This document shows, in pieces, positions 6,544-13,814 of a DNA stretch of 14,189 nt. Under the pieces are notes generated by a model. The model worked only from the letters and a program-made list of their open reading frames with translations. It did no database searches and was not told the DNA's origin. The DNA lies in assembly GCA_025451145.1 (NCBI GenBank), contig JANWKX010000139.1, forward strand, positions 1 to 14,189, in the 5' to 3' direction. This DNA comes from Vampirovibrionales bacterium (lineage in GTDB: Bacteria > Cyanobacteriota > Vampirovibrionia > Vampirovibrionales > JAGQHJ01). The first letter of the stretch is position 1, and each line of letters opens with the position of its first letter. Made by a program: the position numbers and the translations under genes.

Positions 6544-6604
6544 AACGATTCAAGGGGGCTTCAGGATAAGACTTCTTGGGGAAATCTCGGGGATATGAAT
6601 CGTT
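6544..6604. repeat. Perfect 9-bp inverted repeat in the divergent tpm/nadA control region
   Basis: AACGATTCA (6544-6552) and TGAATCGTT (6596-6604) are exact reverse complements, 52 bases centre to centre, about five helical turns. They lie behind both divergent promoters (6520-6528 and 6638-6666). They could be paired operator half-sites or a long-loop hairpin; there is no direct evidence of either. Confidence 0.5.
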
Positions 6605-6637
6605 CAATGGCCTTCCCTCAGAGGCTGACATGGCCCG

Positions 6638-6666
6638 TTGGAAAGTGAATGCTTTTACATTATGAT
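6638..6666 (+). promoter_or_regulatory. Predicted sigma-70 type promoter of nadA-folP
   Basis: TTGGAA (6638-6643) and TATGAT (6661-6666) are exactly 17 bases apart. Transcription would begin near 6673, upstream of ATG 6710. This excludes the in-frame TTG 6638 and ATG 6662 as starts, since they would lie within the promoter. Confidence 0.5.
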
Positions 6667-6709
6667 GAGTCTACTTTTTTCGGAAGGATATTTGGCAGGG
6701 TGTAATTCC

Positions 6710-7693
6710 ATGGCGCTTCAGACATTAAATCCACCATTAACGGATATCGAAGGTAAATTAAACCGTCAGCAACGGCTTCAACAGCTTTATGAAGAGATTT
6801 CAGTTCTCAAGCGGGAACGCAATGCCGTCATTTTGGCCCATTTATATGAGCGCCTTGAAGTCCAGAACATCGCCGATCATGTAGGGGATTCTCTGGGATT
6901 AAGTCAGGTTGCGGCCAAAACTGATGCCGATGTCATTGTGTTTTGTGGGGTGCACTTTATGGCGGAAACGGCAAAGCTGCTTTCGCCCCAAAAGAAGGTC
7001 TTCCTGGGAAATCGGAACGCCGGTTGCCCTATGGCCGATATGATCACTCGGGAGGATTTAATTGACTTCAAGGCCCAATATCCTGGGGTCCCTGTCGTGG
7101 CTTATGTCAACACCACAGCTGAAGTCAAGGCCGAAAGTGATGTCTGCTGCACCAGCGCCAATGCCGTCAATGTGGTTCGGGCTTTAAATGTGCCTCGGAT
7201 TCTGTGTGTGCCGGATCAGCATTTGGCCAAATATATCCAATCCCAGGTGCCGGAAGTGGAAGTGATTTGGTGGAACGGGTTTTGCCCAACCCATCTTCGG
7301 ATGTTGCCTGAAGATGTCATTGCGTTGAAAAAGGATTATCCCGAGGCCATGGTGTTGGCCCATCCGGAATGCGATGACCCCATTAAAGACATGGCGGATT
7401 TTATTGGGAGCACCACCAAAATCAGAGAGACTGCCATTCAAAGTCAAAACAAGGTCTTTATTGTCTGTACGGAAGATGGTGTACGGCAACGGCTCTCCCA
7501 GGATTGCCCGGATAAGCTGTTTTTAACCCCGACCCGGGCCTGTGCCGTCTGCCCCAACATGAAACTGACACGCTTGGAGAATATTCGTAATACCCTACGG
7601 GATTTGGAGCCGACGGAAGAAATCGACATCCCGGAAGACATTGCGGCCAAAGCCCGTAAAACCTTAGCGTTAATGATGGCCGTTCATGGCTGA
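6710..7693 (+). CDS. nadA: Quinolinate synthase A
   Basis: NadA condenses iminoaspartate with dihydroxyacetone phosphate to quinolinate, the precursor of NAD, using a [4Fe-4S] cluster held by three cysteines. From ATG 6710 the protein is 327 residues and contains NAVILAHLYERLEVQNIADH (38-57) and GDSLGLS, with the conserved His-x-Tyr kept at 44-46 (Leu in the middle, where Tyr or Asn is common). The cluster ligands are recognisable as Cys79 (FCGVHFMAETAK), Cys192 (WNGFCPTH) and Cys281 (CAVCPNMKL). HPECDDP, FIGSTTKI and TEDGV are also typical. I chose 6710 over in-frame TTG 6638 and ATG 6662 because the likely promoter covers those, although the SD (AGGG, 6697-6700) is weak. nadB and nadC are not in the window. 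It reads into folP after 26 bp, so both are probably co-transcribed. Confidence 0.96.
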   Translation: MALQTLNPPLTDIEGKLNRQQRLQQLYEEISVLKRERNAVILAHLYERLEVQNIADHVGDSLGLSQVAAKTDADVIVFCGVHFMAETAKLLSPQKKVFLGNRNAGCPMADMITREDLIDFKAQYPGVPVVAYVNTTAEVKAESDVCCTSANAVNVVRALNVPRILCVPDQHLAKYIQSQVPEVEVIWWNGFCPTHLRMLPEDVIALKKDYPEAMVLAHPECDDPIKDMADFIGSTTKIRETAIQSQNKVFIVCTEDGVRQRLSQDCPDKLFLTPTRACAVCPNMKLTRLENIRNTLRDLEPTEEIDIPEDIAAKARKTLALMMAVHG

Positions 7694-7719
7694 AGCACCA
7701 GCCGGGGGGAGATCCGCCG

Positions 7720-8949
7720 ATGTTGTTTGAGCCCAAACATGATACCCGGTTTCAGGTTCGGCAGATTCTTCCGGGTGAGACACAACAAGAATTAGAGCGG
7801 ATTGCCTTTGATGAAAACTACCGCAATGTGGCTGAGAAGAAATTCCACCATTTGATCATTAAAGCCTCGGATTTATCGGCCCCTGGCGCTAATATCCTGA
7901 AGCAAACCTGCCTGTCCATTGGGGCAGAGGCGGGGGTACATCACGGGGCGATTAACTGCTCCATTCATCGGGAAGCCGTACTGATTACAGCCACCAGGGC
8001 CCAATTAGAGCGTCTCATTCAAAAGCTCAGGCCACAACCCTTTAGTCTGAAGCTATTAGCAGAAAGTATTTCTCGGATGCTGCAGCGCCAAAGGCATCTC
8101 CACCAAAACAAACTTCAGGTGATGGCCATTTTAAACGTGACCCCGGATTCCTTTTCCGATGGGGGACAACTGAACTCAACCCAAGAGATCCTTAGAGCCG
8201 CTGAGCGAGCCTTGGAGGCCGGCGCCCATATTCTGGATATTGGCGGAGAATCCACCCGGCCCGGTGCTCAGGCGGTTCCCATTGAAGAAGAACTCAATCG
8301 GGTCATTCCTGCCATCGAAGCCATTCATAGCGCTTTCCCAGAAGCCAAGATCAGTATTGATACCCGAAAATCAATGGTGGCCAAGGCGGCCTTGGATGCC
8401 GGCGCCACCATGATCAATGATGTTTCCGGGCTGACCTTTGATCCAGAGATGATACTGGTGGTGGCTCAAGCTGGGTGTCCTGTGGTTCTGATGCACAGCC
8501 ACGGAACCCCAGAGACCATGCAAGAATCCCCTCATTACGAAGACGTCATCGGTGAAATCGCTCGATTTTTCTATCTGCAGGTGGCCAAAGCCATTGAAGC
8601 TGGCGTTCAGCCGGAGCAAATTATCTTGGATCCCGGCTTTGGGTTTGGCAAAAATCTCGCCCATAACCTGGAACTGATGCGGCGCTTAAGTGAAATTGTC
8701 TCTATCGGATTTCCGGTCTTGGTGGGAACTTCCCGGAAATCCTTTTTGACCCTGGGCAAATCGGATCTGATTCCTCCAGAGCAACGAGAAGCCTTAACGG
8801 CAGCCTCTTTGGCCACTGCCATTCAAGCTGGGGTAAGTTATGTTCGTATTCATGATGTTGAAACCCAAATGCCGGTCATTCAGTGGCTGGCGGCATTACA
8901 AGCGTTGCCCTGCCATGCCGATAAAACCCAAATCAGCCCTATCTCTTGA
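7720..8949 (+). CDS. folP: Dihydropteroate synthase, long form
   Basis: FolP joins p-aminobenzoate to hydroxymethyl-dihydropterin diphosphate to make dihydropteroate in folate synthesis; it is the sulfonamide target. The TIM-barrel domain fills about 132-392 with all signature segments: MAILNVTPDSFSDGG (135-149), DIGGESTRPGA (173-183), ISIDTRKS (211-218), INDVSG (232-237), MHSHGTP, DPGFGFGKN (304-312), GTSRKSF (336-342) and RIHDV (376-380). The total of 409 residues is well above the usual 260-290. The surplus is an N-terminal domain of about 130 residues with IGAEAGVHHGAINCSI and TRAQLERLIQKLRPQPF. Such extensions are known in long-form DHPS of several phyla, though the role is unclear. The start is ATG 7720, with a GGGGGGAG site about 9 bases upstream. 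It follows nadA closely; folK and folB are not nearby. Confidence 0.96.
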   Translation: MLFEPKHDTRFQVRQILPGETQQELERIAFDENYRNVAEKKFHHLIIKASDLSAPGANILKQTCLSIGAEAGVHHGAINCSIHREAVLITATRAQLERLIQKLRPQPFSLKLLAESISRMLQRQRHLHQNKLQVMAILNVTPDSFSDGGQLNSTQEILRAAERALEAGAHILDIGGESTRPGAQAVPIEEELNRVIPAIEAIHSAFPEAKISIDTRKSMVAKAALDAGATMINDVSGLTFDPEMILVVAQAGCPVVLMHSHGTPETMQESPHYEDVIGEIARFFYLQVAKAIEAGVQPEQIILDPGFGFGKNLAHNLELMRRLSEIVSIGFPVLVGTSRKSFLTLGKSDLIPPEQREALTAASLATAIQAGVSYVRIHDVETQMPVIQWLAALQALPCHADKTQISPIS

Positions 8950-8987
8950 GCGGTAAGGCTCATAACAACAATAAATATATTGACGTA

Positions 8988-9013
8988 TTATGCGCTCATT
9001 AACCAGAGCATAA
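8988..9013. terminator. Hairpin between convergent folP and the orphan at 9039; possible terminator
   Basis: TTATGCGCTC (8988-8997) pairs with GAGCATAA (9006-9013) with a single bulged G, leaving an 8-base loop. A smaller hairpin with TGAGC/GCTCA arms starts in the folP stop codon region (about 8947-8962). Neither is followed by a T-run, so an intrinsic terminator is not certain, but a structure between two converging genes fits. Confidence 0.35.
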
Positions 9014-9038
9014 GGCATTGCGCAAAATGATTTGGCAG

Positions 9039-9605
9039 CTAAAACAAGTCTGCGTTAGGGGCCAAGAACTGTTTTAGACCATCATTGATCAAACCTTCTA
9101 AAGAAGTTCTGAGAGGTCCATCAGCGGGAATTGGCTGGTCACGGATAATAAGAGGCCCCAAAGAGGTCTCTATTGTATTCTCAGGGTTAACTTCTTCTAT
9201 TTGCCCTGTTTTGGCATCAAATGTTGCAACTAAAGTATGTGAAACAGGAATAACACCATTGCGAATCCTCTCTGGATATCCACCATCTTTTGCTGCTCTA
9301 TCGGCCAGCTCATTACGGATCTTATCTGCAAAGCTTTGAAATTGATCCGTCTCAGGGATAGGCACAGAAAGCTTTATTGTTCTACCTGGTTTTACGATAA
9401 GGTAACTCGTTCCCAAGAAAACCTGTTGATCTTGTGGGAAACGCTTTTGATCGCTTAAAATTCTTTGAGCAAGGTTTTTTCGTTCCTCAATGACTGGCGA
9501 AAGATGTGAATTCCCTGAAAAAACAGGGGCTTTGGTTGATGGATGATGAGCAGCTAAGTGACCAACGTAAGATGAGGGTCTGTGAAAATTTGTGATTCGT
9601 GTCAC
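9039..9605 (-). CDS. Orphan soluble protein
   Basis: I do not recognise this protein of 188 residues. It starts at GTG 9605, supported by AAGGA about 9 bases upstream; an in-frame TTG at 9632 has no SD. The first 45 residues look disordered and His/Ser/Pro-rich and contain PVFSGNSHLSP (27-37). This resembles VQFNGIDNP and VRFGSNGHP in the orphan at 3180-4199. The rest looks folded: a helix near KNLAQRILSDQKRF, strands VFLGTSYLIV and RTIKLSVPIPE, then helical FADKIRNELADRAAKDGGYP. A second strand-rich part follows (VSHTLVATFDAKTG, SLGPLIIRDQPI), with a final helix TSLEGLINDGLKQFL. No signal peptide, membrane helix or known catalytic motif is visible. It is apparently monocistronic and converges with folP. 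Confidence 0.72.
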   Translation of the reverse strand: MTRITNFHRPSSYVGHLAAHHPSTKAPVFSGNSHLSPVIEERKNLAQRILSDQKRFPQDQQVFLGTSYLIVKPGRTIKLSVPIPETDQFQSFADKIRNELADRAAKDGGYPERIRNGVIPVSHTLVATFDAKTGQIEEVNPENTIETSLGPLIIRDQPIPADGPLRTSLEGLINDGLKQFLAPNADLF

Positions 9606-9828
9606 AATACGATTCCTTATCCAACCTGTCAATAATTAGGTTAACTGAAGCATTATGTAATGTACTGCAATTAACAACTGACAAGAATGTTTATTGCCCA
9701 AACTCTTTGTTTTTTAATATTTATTTTTATTCAGATAGCCACCTAAAGCTGCATGCCATCATTTTCACGGTGGCATGGTAGCGGTTTTTCTCTCGTCCTC
9801 TGTGTGAATAAAGCTATCAGTTTAAGGA
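9606..9828. other. A/T-rich gap between the orphan and the pentapeptide gene
   Basis: No convincing gene. A 9-bp hairpin (one G-U pair) is formed by CATGCCATC (9752-9760) and GGTGGCATG (9769-9777), loop ATTTTCAC, about 50 bases past the stop of the pentapeptide gene. It is not followed directly by T's on the minus strand. On the plus strand a TTTTT at 9785-9789 comes 7 bases later. It may end the two-component operon. Confidence 0.4.
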
Positions 9829-10239
9829 CTAAGGAGCGCTGTTAGTTTCTGAAATCAACCGCATTTCATATTTGTTGGGGTTAAAATCCTTGGGAAACTT
9901 GGTTGTTTTGCTGTATTTCGTGCCTTTTAACACGGCCCATTTCAAGTTGGCCTCGGTTAAATCGGCGCCCGCCAGATTGGTCCCCAACAAATTAGCGTAA
10001 GTAAGGTCAACCCATTTTAAGTTGGCGTTTTCCAGGTTGGCCACCTGGAGATCCGCCCGTCGAAGGGTGGCTCGGGTAAAATTAGCGCCCTTTAAGTTGG
10101 CGGCATAAAACCGGGACCGGGTTAAGTCGGCTTCTTCAAAATTAGCGCCTTCTAAGCTTTTCCGGTAGAAATCAGCACCCTCCAAGGATTCTGCCTCAAG
10201 GGTCTCAATCACCTCTCCGTGGCTATTTTTAATTTCCAT
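9829..10239 (-). CDS. Pentapeptide-repeat protein
   Basis: A protein of 136 residues, with 18 uninterrupted pentapeptides from 16 to 105 of the A(D/N)LxX type, such as AANLK GANFT RATLR RADLQ. Such repeats fold into a right-handed quadrilateral beta-helix. The C-terminal part (TTKFPKDFNPNKYEMRLI, 112-129) resembles the threonine-phenylalanine-proline-x-phenylalanine-(N/D)-P tail common in cyanobacterial members. There is no signal peptide or membrane helix, so it is probably cytoplasmic. It starts at ATG 10239, with AAGGAG 9 bases upstream, and sits 20 bp after the sensor kinase gene, so it is the third gene of that operon. Pentapeptide proteins are structurally known but mostly functionally unassigned; some mimic DNA and protect gyrase, but nothing here shows that. 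Confidence 0.93.
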   Translation of the reverse strand: MEIKNSHGEVIETLEAESLEGADFYRKSLEGANFEEADLTRSRFYAANLKGANFTRATLRRADLQVANLENANLKWVDLTYANLLGTNLAGADLTEANLKWAVLKGTKYSKTTKFPKDFNPNKYEMRLISETNSAP

Positions 10240-10259
10240 CTATCGGACTCCTTTTTTCC

Positions 10260-12731
10260 CTAAATGGTATGAGAGACTTCAGTATTATTTGACCATGGTT
10301 TTTCGTTGGACTCAAACACGGGAACCTCCAGGTAAACCCGGAAGCCATCGTGGCCTTCCAACCAGATGCTGCCGCCCATGGCCTCAATCAGGCCTTTGGT
10401 AATAAACAAGCCCAGGCCGGTTCCACGGGTGGTTCGGGTGAGACGTTCATCAAGACGTTTGAATTTTGCAAAAAGGGTTGCCAGTTCTTCACTGGGAATG
10501 GGATCACAGGGGTTATAGACCTGAATCTGGACAAACTGCTGACCCTTTTCAAAGACACTCACTTCAATCACCGAGTTTTCATAGGAGTATTTTATGGCGT
10601 TATCCAGGAGATTGAGGATCACTTGTTCCATCCGATCGGGATCCACCAGGATATCCAGCTCTTCTGGAATTGAAGAGACTTGAATGTCGCGGTTGGCTTT
10701 TTCCTCGACAAACAGGACGCATCGATTCACCAATTCATTAAGGTTCACCCGATCCGGAAAAACCCGAATGCCGCCTTTTCTCTCCAAGTCAGGGATGACC
10801 AACAAATCTTCAACCAGGCGGCCAAGACGATCGGCTTGTTGTTTGATGACTTTCAGGCTTTTGAGCTTGGTCTCTGAATCCAAGGCCTCTTCATAGCGAA
10901 TGAGTCTTGATGTATAACCTTTAATGTTGGTGAGCGGGGTCCGTAGCTCATGGCTGACAGTGTCAATCAGGTTGGATTTCAATTCATCCAGTTGGGAAAG
11001 CTGAATGTTGGCAATTTGGAGCTGTTTCCATTGTTTTGCCTGATGAATGGCGACACCAATCTGACTGATAATCAGGCGGGTCAGCATCCCGTCCTGTAAA
11101 CCACTGCTGGGCTCAGCCTGATCGGGGGTTGGTTTTATCAACAGGATTGCTCCCAATGTATTGGCCTGATAGGAAACCGGGTAAACCCAAGCCTGGGTTT
11201 TTGGCGGAATAAAACTGAGATTGGTATCCAGAAGAAAGCCTAATGGCGGATTTTCCAGCAAGGTGTTTAACGCTGACTCCTCTAACGGATTCAACGCTTC
11301 AGGGTTGAGTTGGCAAAGCAATTCCTGGGCGGCATAGGCCATGAGTTCATATTTGCCCATATCATTTTGGAGGTATAACAACGTTGCCAGGACTTCCGGG
11401 CGCTCCGTTAAAATTTGAGTGGCTTGCTGGCAGACTTCTTCCAGTTCCAGGCTACTGTGTAACCGTTGGGTAGCCTTAGAAATAAACAAATCCTGTTGGT
11501 TTTTATAGACTAACTCTTCGTTGAGCTTTTGAATACTGGCCCATGCCGATGAGATTTTGGTGGCCATTCGGTTAAATTCGGCGGTTAAATAGACAATTTC
11601 ATAAGGTGTGAAGGATTTGGTAATCAATCGAATCTTACGGGAATATCGGCCTTCAGCAAGGGCCTTAATCCCCTTGATCAACTGGCGGAAGTTTCGGTTG
11701 ATGCCTTGGGAATAAACCAGGCCCAGAATGACGATAATCAAGATACACAGGAACACCAAAGCCACAGACTGGGTACGGGCTTTCATAATATACCGAAGCT
11801 GAATCCGGTAAGGTGACTCGATAATCAATCCCCAATGGAGATGGGGCACTTTGATAAAGACCTTCTCTAAAGGGGATTCGTCTTGATCATCGCTTTGGGC
11901 AGACGGGATATGATAAAAGGAGGTTTGTGCGCTAAATCCCTTAACAATGCCTTCCGGAAGCGCTTTGTAACGCTGTAGATCTCTTTCAGGAAGGGTCTTT
12001 GAAACTAGGTCTGGGGGGCCAGCTATGATGATGCCGTGTTCATCGACAATGACAAAACCGTGTTCAAAGGTTTTAAAGCGTTCTTCGATGAGCTGATCCA
12101 GGAAGGGAAAGCGTTTTTGAAATCGAATCGCAGCCACCTGGCTGTTCTCCCACTTGGGTGATGGCAAGGTAATCTGTAACGAGTGAACCAGGCTATGGGC
12201 TTCGTTTTTTCCGGTGTGGTAGTTGATTTCAAAGGTGGCTTGGTCTGGAATGGCTTCCAGGTGGTCAGGGAAATGACGGAACTGCTTGAATAAAAAATGG
12301 CTGGAAGGATAAAAATCCAACCGATCCCCTTTGGCGTTATACAGGGCGACAGCTTCATAATCAGGGTAGTGGTTAAAGAATTGGGAAATGAGTTGCGTTT
12401 GGACCTTGCGAGAAGGGATTTTGGGAATTGCCAACCAATACTCGCTGGACATTCTGGCCTGTTCTTCTTGCCAGGCCATTTCCAATTTAAGTTCCTGGTA
12501 GGTCGCCTGGGCGGTATGCTCGGTAAAGTGCGCCACCTGCTTACGGACAGCCCTTTGGTTAATGCTGTAGATGGACAAACTCAGGAGCAACAAGGGAAAG
12601 AGAACAACAATGACGAAAAACCCGAGCAATTGATGAGAGAGCCGAAGCTTAGGGACAGGGCGAACAATCCAGCGCCATAAGGCCGATTGGTTGGTTCGAC
12701 CTTTCAAGGTATGTTTCAATCGGTTGCCCAT
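10260..12731 (-). CDS. Membrane sensor histidine kinase (sensor domain-HAMP-GAF-HisKA-HATPase)
   Basis: An 823-residue, multi-domain kinase. After a basic N-terminus, TM1 lies at about 34-56. A long extracytoplasmic domain (57-320) is of double CACHE/PAS-like size and shape. TM2 is at about 321-341, HAMP at 342-400, a coiled linker and GAF-like domain at about 418-568, HisKA at about 584-650, and HATPase_c at about 690-808. His594 lies in TVSHELRTPL; its HExxT form (Thr598) suggests both kinase and phosphatase action. The ATP site shows NLLDNAIKY (Asn711) and GTGLGLF (770-776). All key residues are present. The start at ATG 12731 has AAGGGA about 10 bases upstream, 17 bp after the response regulator stop. 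The ligand is unknown; the periplasmic domain has no motif I can assign. It would phosphorylate the partner regulator in the same operon. Confidence 0.96.
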   Translation of the reverse strand: MGNRLKHTLKGRTNQSALWRWIVRPVPKLRLSHQLLGFFVIVVLFPLLLLSLSIYSINQRAVRKQVAHFTEHTAQATYQELKLEMAWQEEQARMSSEYWLAIPKIPSRKVQTQLISQFFNHYPDYEAVALYNAKGDRLDFYPSSHFLFKQFRHFPDHLEAIPDQATFEINYHTGKNEAHSLVHSLQITLPSPKWENSQVAAIRFQKRFPFLDQLIEERFKTFEHGFVIVDEHGIIIAGPPDLVSKTLPERDLQRYKALPEGIVKGFSAQTSFYHIPSAQSDDQDESPLEKVFIKVPHLHWGLIIESPYRIQLRYIMKARTQSVALVFLCILIIVILGLVYSQGINRNFRQLIKGIKALAEGRYSRKIRLITKSFTPYEIVYLTAEFNRMATKISSAWASIQKLNEELVYKNQQDLFISKATQRLHSSLELEEVCQQATQILTERPEVLATLLYLQNDMGKYELMAYAAQELLCQLNPEALNPLEESALNTLLENPPLGFLLDTNLSFIPPKTQAWVYPVSYQANTLGAILLIKPTPDQAEPSSGLQDGMLTRLIISQIGVAIHQAKQWKQLQIANIQLSQLDELKSNLIDTVSHELRTPLTNIKGYTSRLIRYEEALDSETKLKSLKVIKQQADRLGRLVEDLLVIPDLERKGGIRVFPDRVNLNELVNRCVLFVEEKANRDIQVSSIPEELDILVDPDRMEQVILNLLDNAIKYSYENSVIEVSVFEKGQQFVQIQVYNPCDPIPSEELATLFAKFKRLDERLTRTTRGTGLGLFITKGLIEAMGGSIWLEGHDGFRVYLEVPVFESNEKPWSNNTEVSHTI

Positions 12732-12748
12732 GCGATCAAATCCCTTTG

Positions 12749-13501
12749 CTATGAGGGGATGGATCCGGCCCCTGCAACTTCTTGCTCAATGGAATCAGGG
12801 GTGACATTCAATCGATACCCGACATTGGTGACTGTTTGCAGATATTTCGGATTTTTATGGTCTCCTTCAATTTTTTGACGAAGTCCGCCGATATGAACCC
12901 GGAGCATTCGCACGTCTTCGTCGGCCTCATAGCCCCAGACTTCTTGCAAAATGGTCCCCAAGGCGACCGCTTCACCCACATGTTGCATCAGGCAATAGAG
13001 GATCTCAAATTCGGTTGGTGTCAGTTTGACGGTTCGGCCTTTGATTCGACATTCCAGAGAGGTTGGAAGTAGCTGGATTTCGCCTGCCGCCAACAGTTCA
13101 TTTTTTCGTTGTGCATGCTGAACATTGAGGGTCCCTGTGCGTCTGAATAGCGCGCGCATTCTGACCATCAGTTCCTGAAACTCGAAGGGCTTGACCAGAT
13201 AATCATCCGCCCCGGCGTTAAAGCCTCGAATCTTGTCCTCGATAGTGCCTTTCGCGGTGAGTAGAATAATGGGCGTGTTGGCAGAGAGCCGGCTGGCCCG
13301 CAGCTTTTTGCAGACTTCAAAACCGTCCATTTTAGGCATCATGACATCTAAAATGACCAGATCATAGCGTTTGGATTCGGCTTTTTTAGAGGCGGCTAGG
13401 CCATCGCTTACAAAATCAATGGAAAAGCCCATCAATTCCAAATCGAGACGAAGTAAATCAACGATTTCCGCATCATCATCAGCAACTAAAATATCTACCA
13501 T
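12749..13501 (-). CDS. OmpR/PhoB-family response regulator
   Basis: 250 residues, normal for the family. The receiver domain (1-120) has the acidic pocket in LVADDD (Asp8-Asp10), the phosphate acceptor Asp52 in VILDVMMPKMDG, the switch Thr82 and the conserved Lys104 in DDYLVKPFEF. The winged-helix DNA-binding domain (about 138-233) shows KLTPTEFEILYCLM, the recognition region ADEDVRMLRVHIGGLRQKIE and the C-terminal wing TVTNVGYRL. It is a phosphorylation-controlled transcription factor. It starts at ATG 13501, with GGAGAA about 10 bases upstream, and heads an operon with the sensor kinase and the pentapeptide-repeat gene. It is divergent from aroH across 313 bases. The DNA targets cannot be told from the sequence. 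Confidence 0.97.
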   Translation of the reverse strand: MVDILVADDDAEIVDLLRLDLELMGFSIDFVSDGLAASKKAESKRYDLVILDVMMPKMDGFEVCKKLRASRLSANTPIILLTAKGTIEDKIRGFNAGADDYLVKPFEFQELMVRMRALFRRTGTLNVQHAQRKNELLAAGEIQLLPTSLECRIKGRTVKLTPTEFEILYCLMQHVGEAVALGTILQEVWGYEADEDVRMLRVHIGGLRQKIEGDHKNPKYLQTVTNVGYRLNVTPDSIEQEVAGAGSIPS

Positions 13502-13574
13502 ATTCGTCTCTTCTCCTATGATTGAGGTTTTTGTGCTGAGCTATCCATAAAGTGGTCTACCGAAAGCCTGGATT

Positions 13575-13721
13575 ATGATTATTTGTACTACAAAAGCCAT
13601 CGTGTGCCTATGGATTTTTGGGTGTCAGCTCAAACAAATGATGATTGTGGGCTCCCTTCCGGTCCTGGGCAACACCGTTCGCTGGGTGAATGATGGTGCT
13701 GTAGGCCGTACCCGTCTTTGA
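13575..13721 (+). CDS. Possible 48-residue small hydrophobic protein
   Basis: ATG 13575 opens a frame of 48 codons ending at TGA 13719-13721. The first part is hydrophobic (IVCLWIFGCQLKQMMIVGSL, residues 9-28) with three cysteines in the first 17 residues; the rest is GNTVRWVNDGAVGRTRL. No ribosome binding site is evident before either ATG 13575 or the internal ATG-ATG at 13638, and the peptide resembles nothing I know, so it may well be chance. Confidence 0.15.
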   Translation: MIICTTKAIVCLWIFGCQLKQMMIVGSLPVLGNTVRWVNDGAVGRTRL

Positions 13722-13751
13722 TTCAAAAACGCCTTTGGGTGGACTCCCGGT

Positions 13752-13779
13752 TTTTCAATGGGCCTTCTTCCGATATACT
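13752..13779 (+). promoter_or_regulatory. Predicted promoter of aroH
   Basis: A -10 hexamer TATACT (13774-13779) has TTTTCA (13752-13757) 16 bases before it. Transcription would start near 13786, leaving about 29 bases of leader that carry the GGAAGGG binding site (13801-13807). Confidence 0.45.
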
Positions 13780-13814
13780 ACAATTAATTATGCTGCTAAG
13801 GGAAGGGTTCTGAG

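Larger units (their letters stand above)
13502..13814. other. Divergent control region between the response regulator and aroH
   Basis: Contains the ribosome binding site of the response regulator at its left end, the aroH promoter at its right end, and a possible 48-codon ORF. No clear -35/-10 pair for the response regulator was found and no terminator is seen. The length is more than two simple promoters need, but nothing else stands out. Confidence 0.5.

Noticed and set aside
9599..9781. 60-codon plus-strand frame in the gap right of the orphan
   Set aside because: It begins with GTG inside the orphan's start region, has no ribosome site, and its Tyr/Phe/Asn-rich content follows from the A/T-rich DNA.
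9829..10239. DNA tandem repeat array
   Set aside because: The 15-base periodicity comes from the pentapeptide protein repeats and is not a separate element.
13790..13813. Seven-codon leader peptide before aroH (MLLREGF then TGA)
   Set aside because: No ribosome site, no run of Phe or Tyr codons and no attenuator hairpin, so there is no support for attenuation control.
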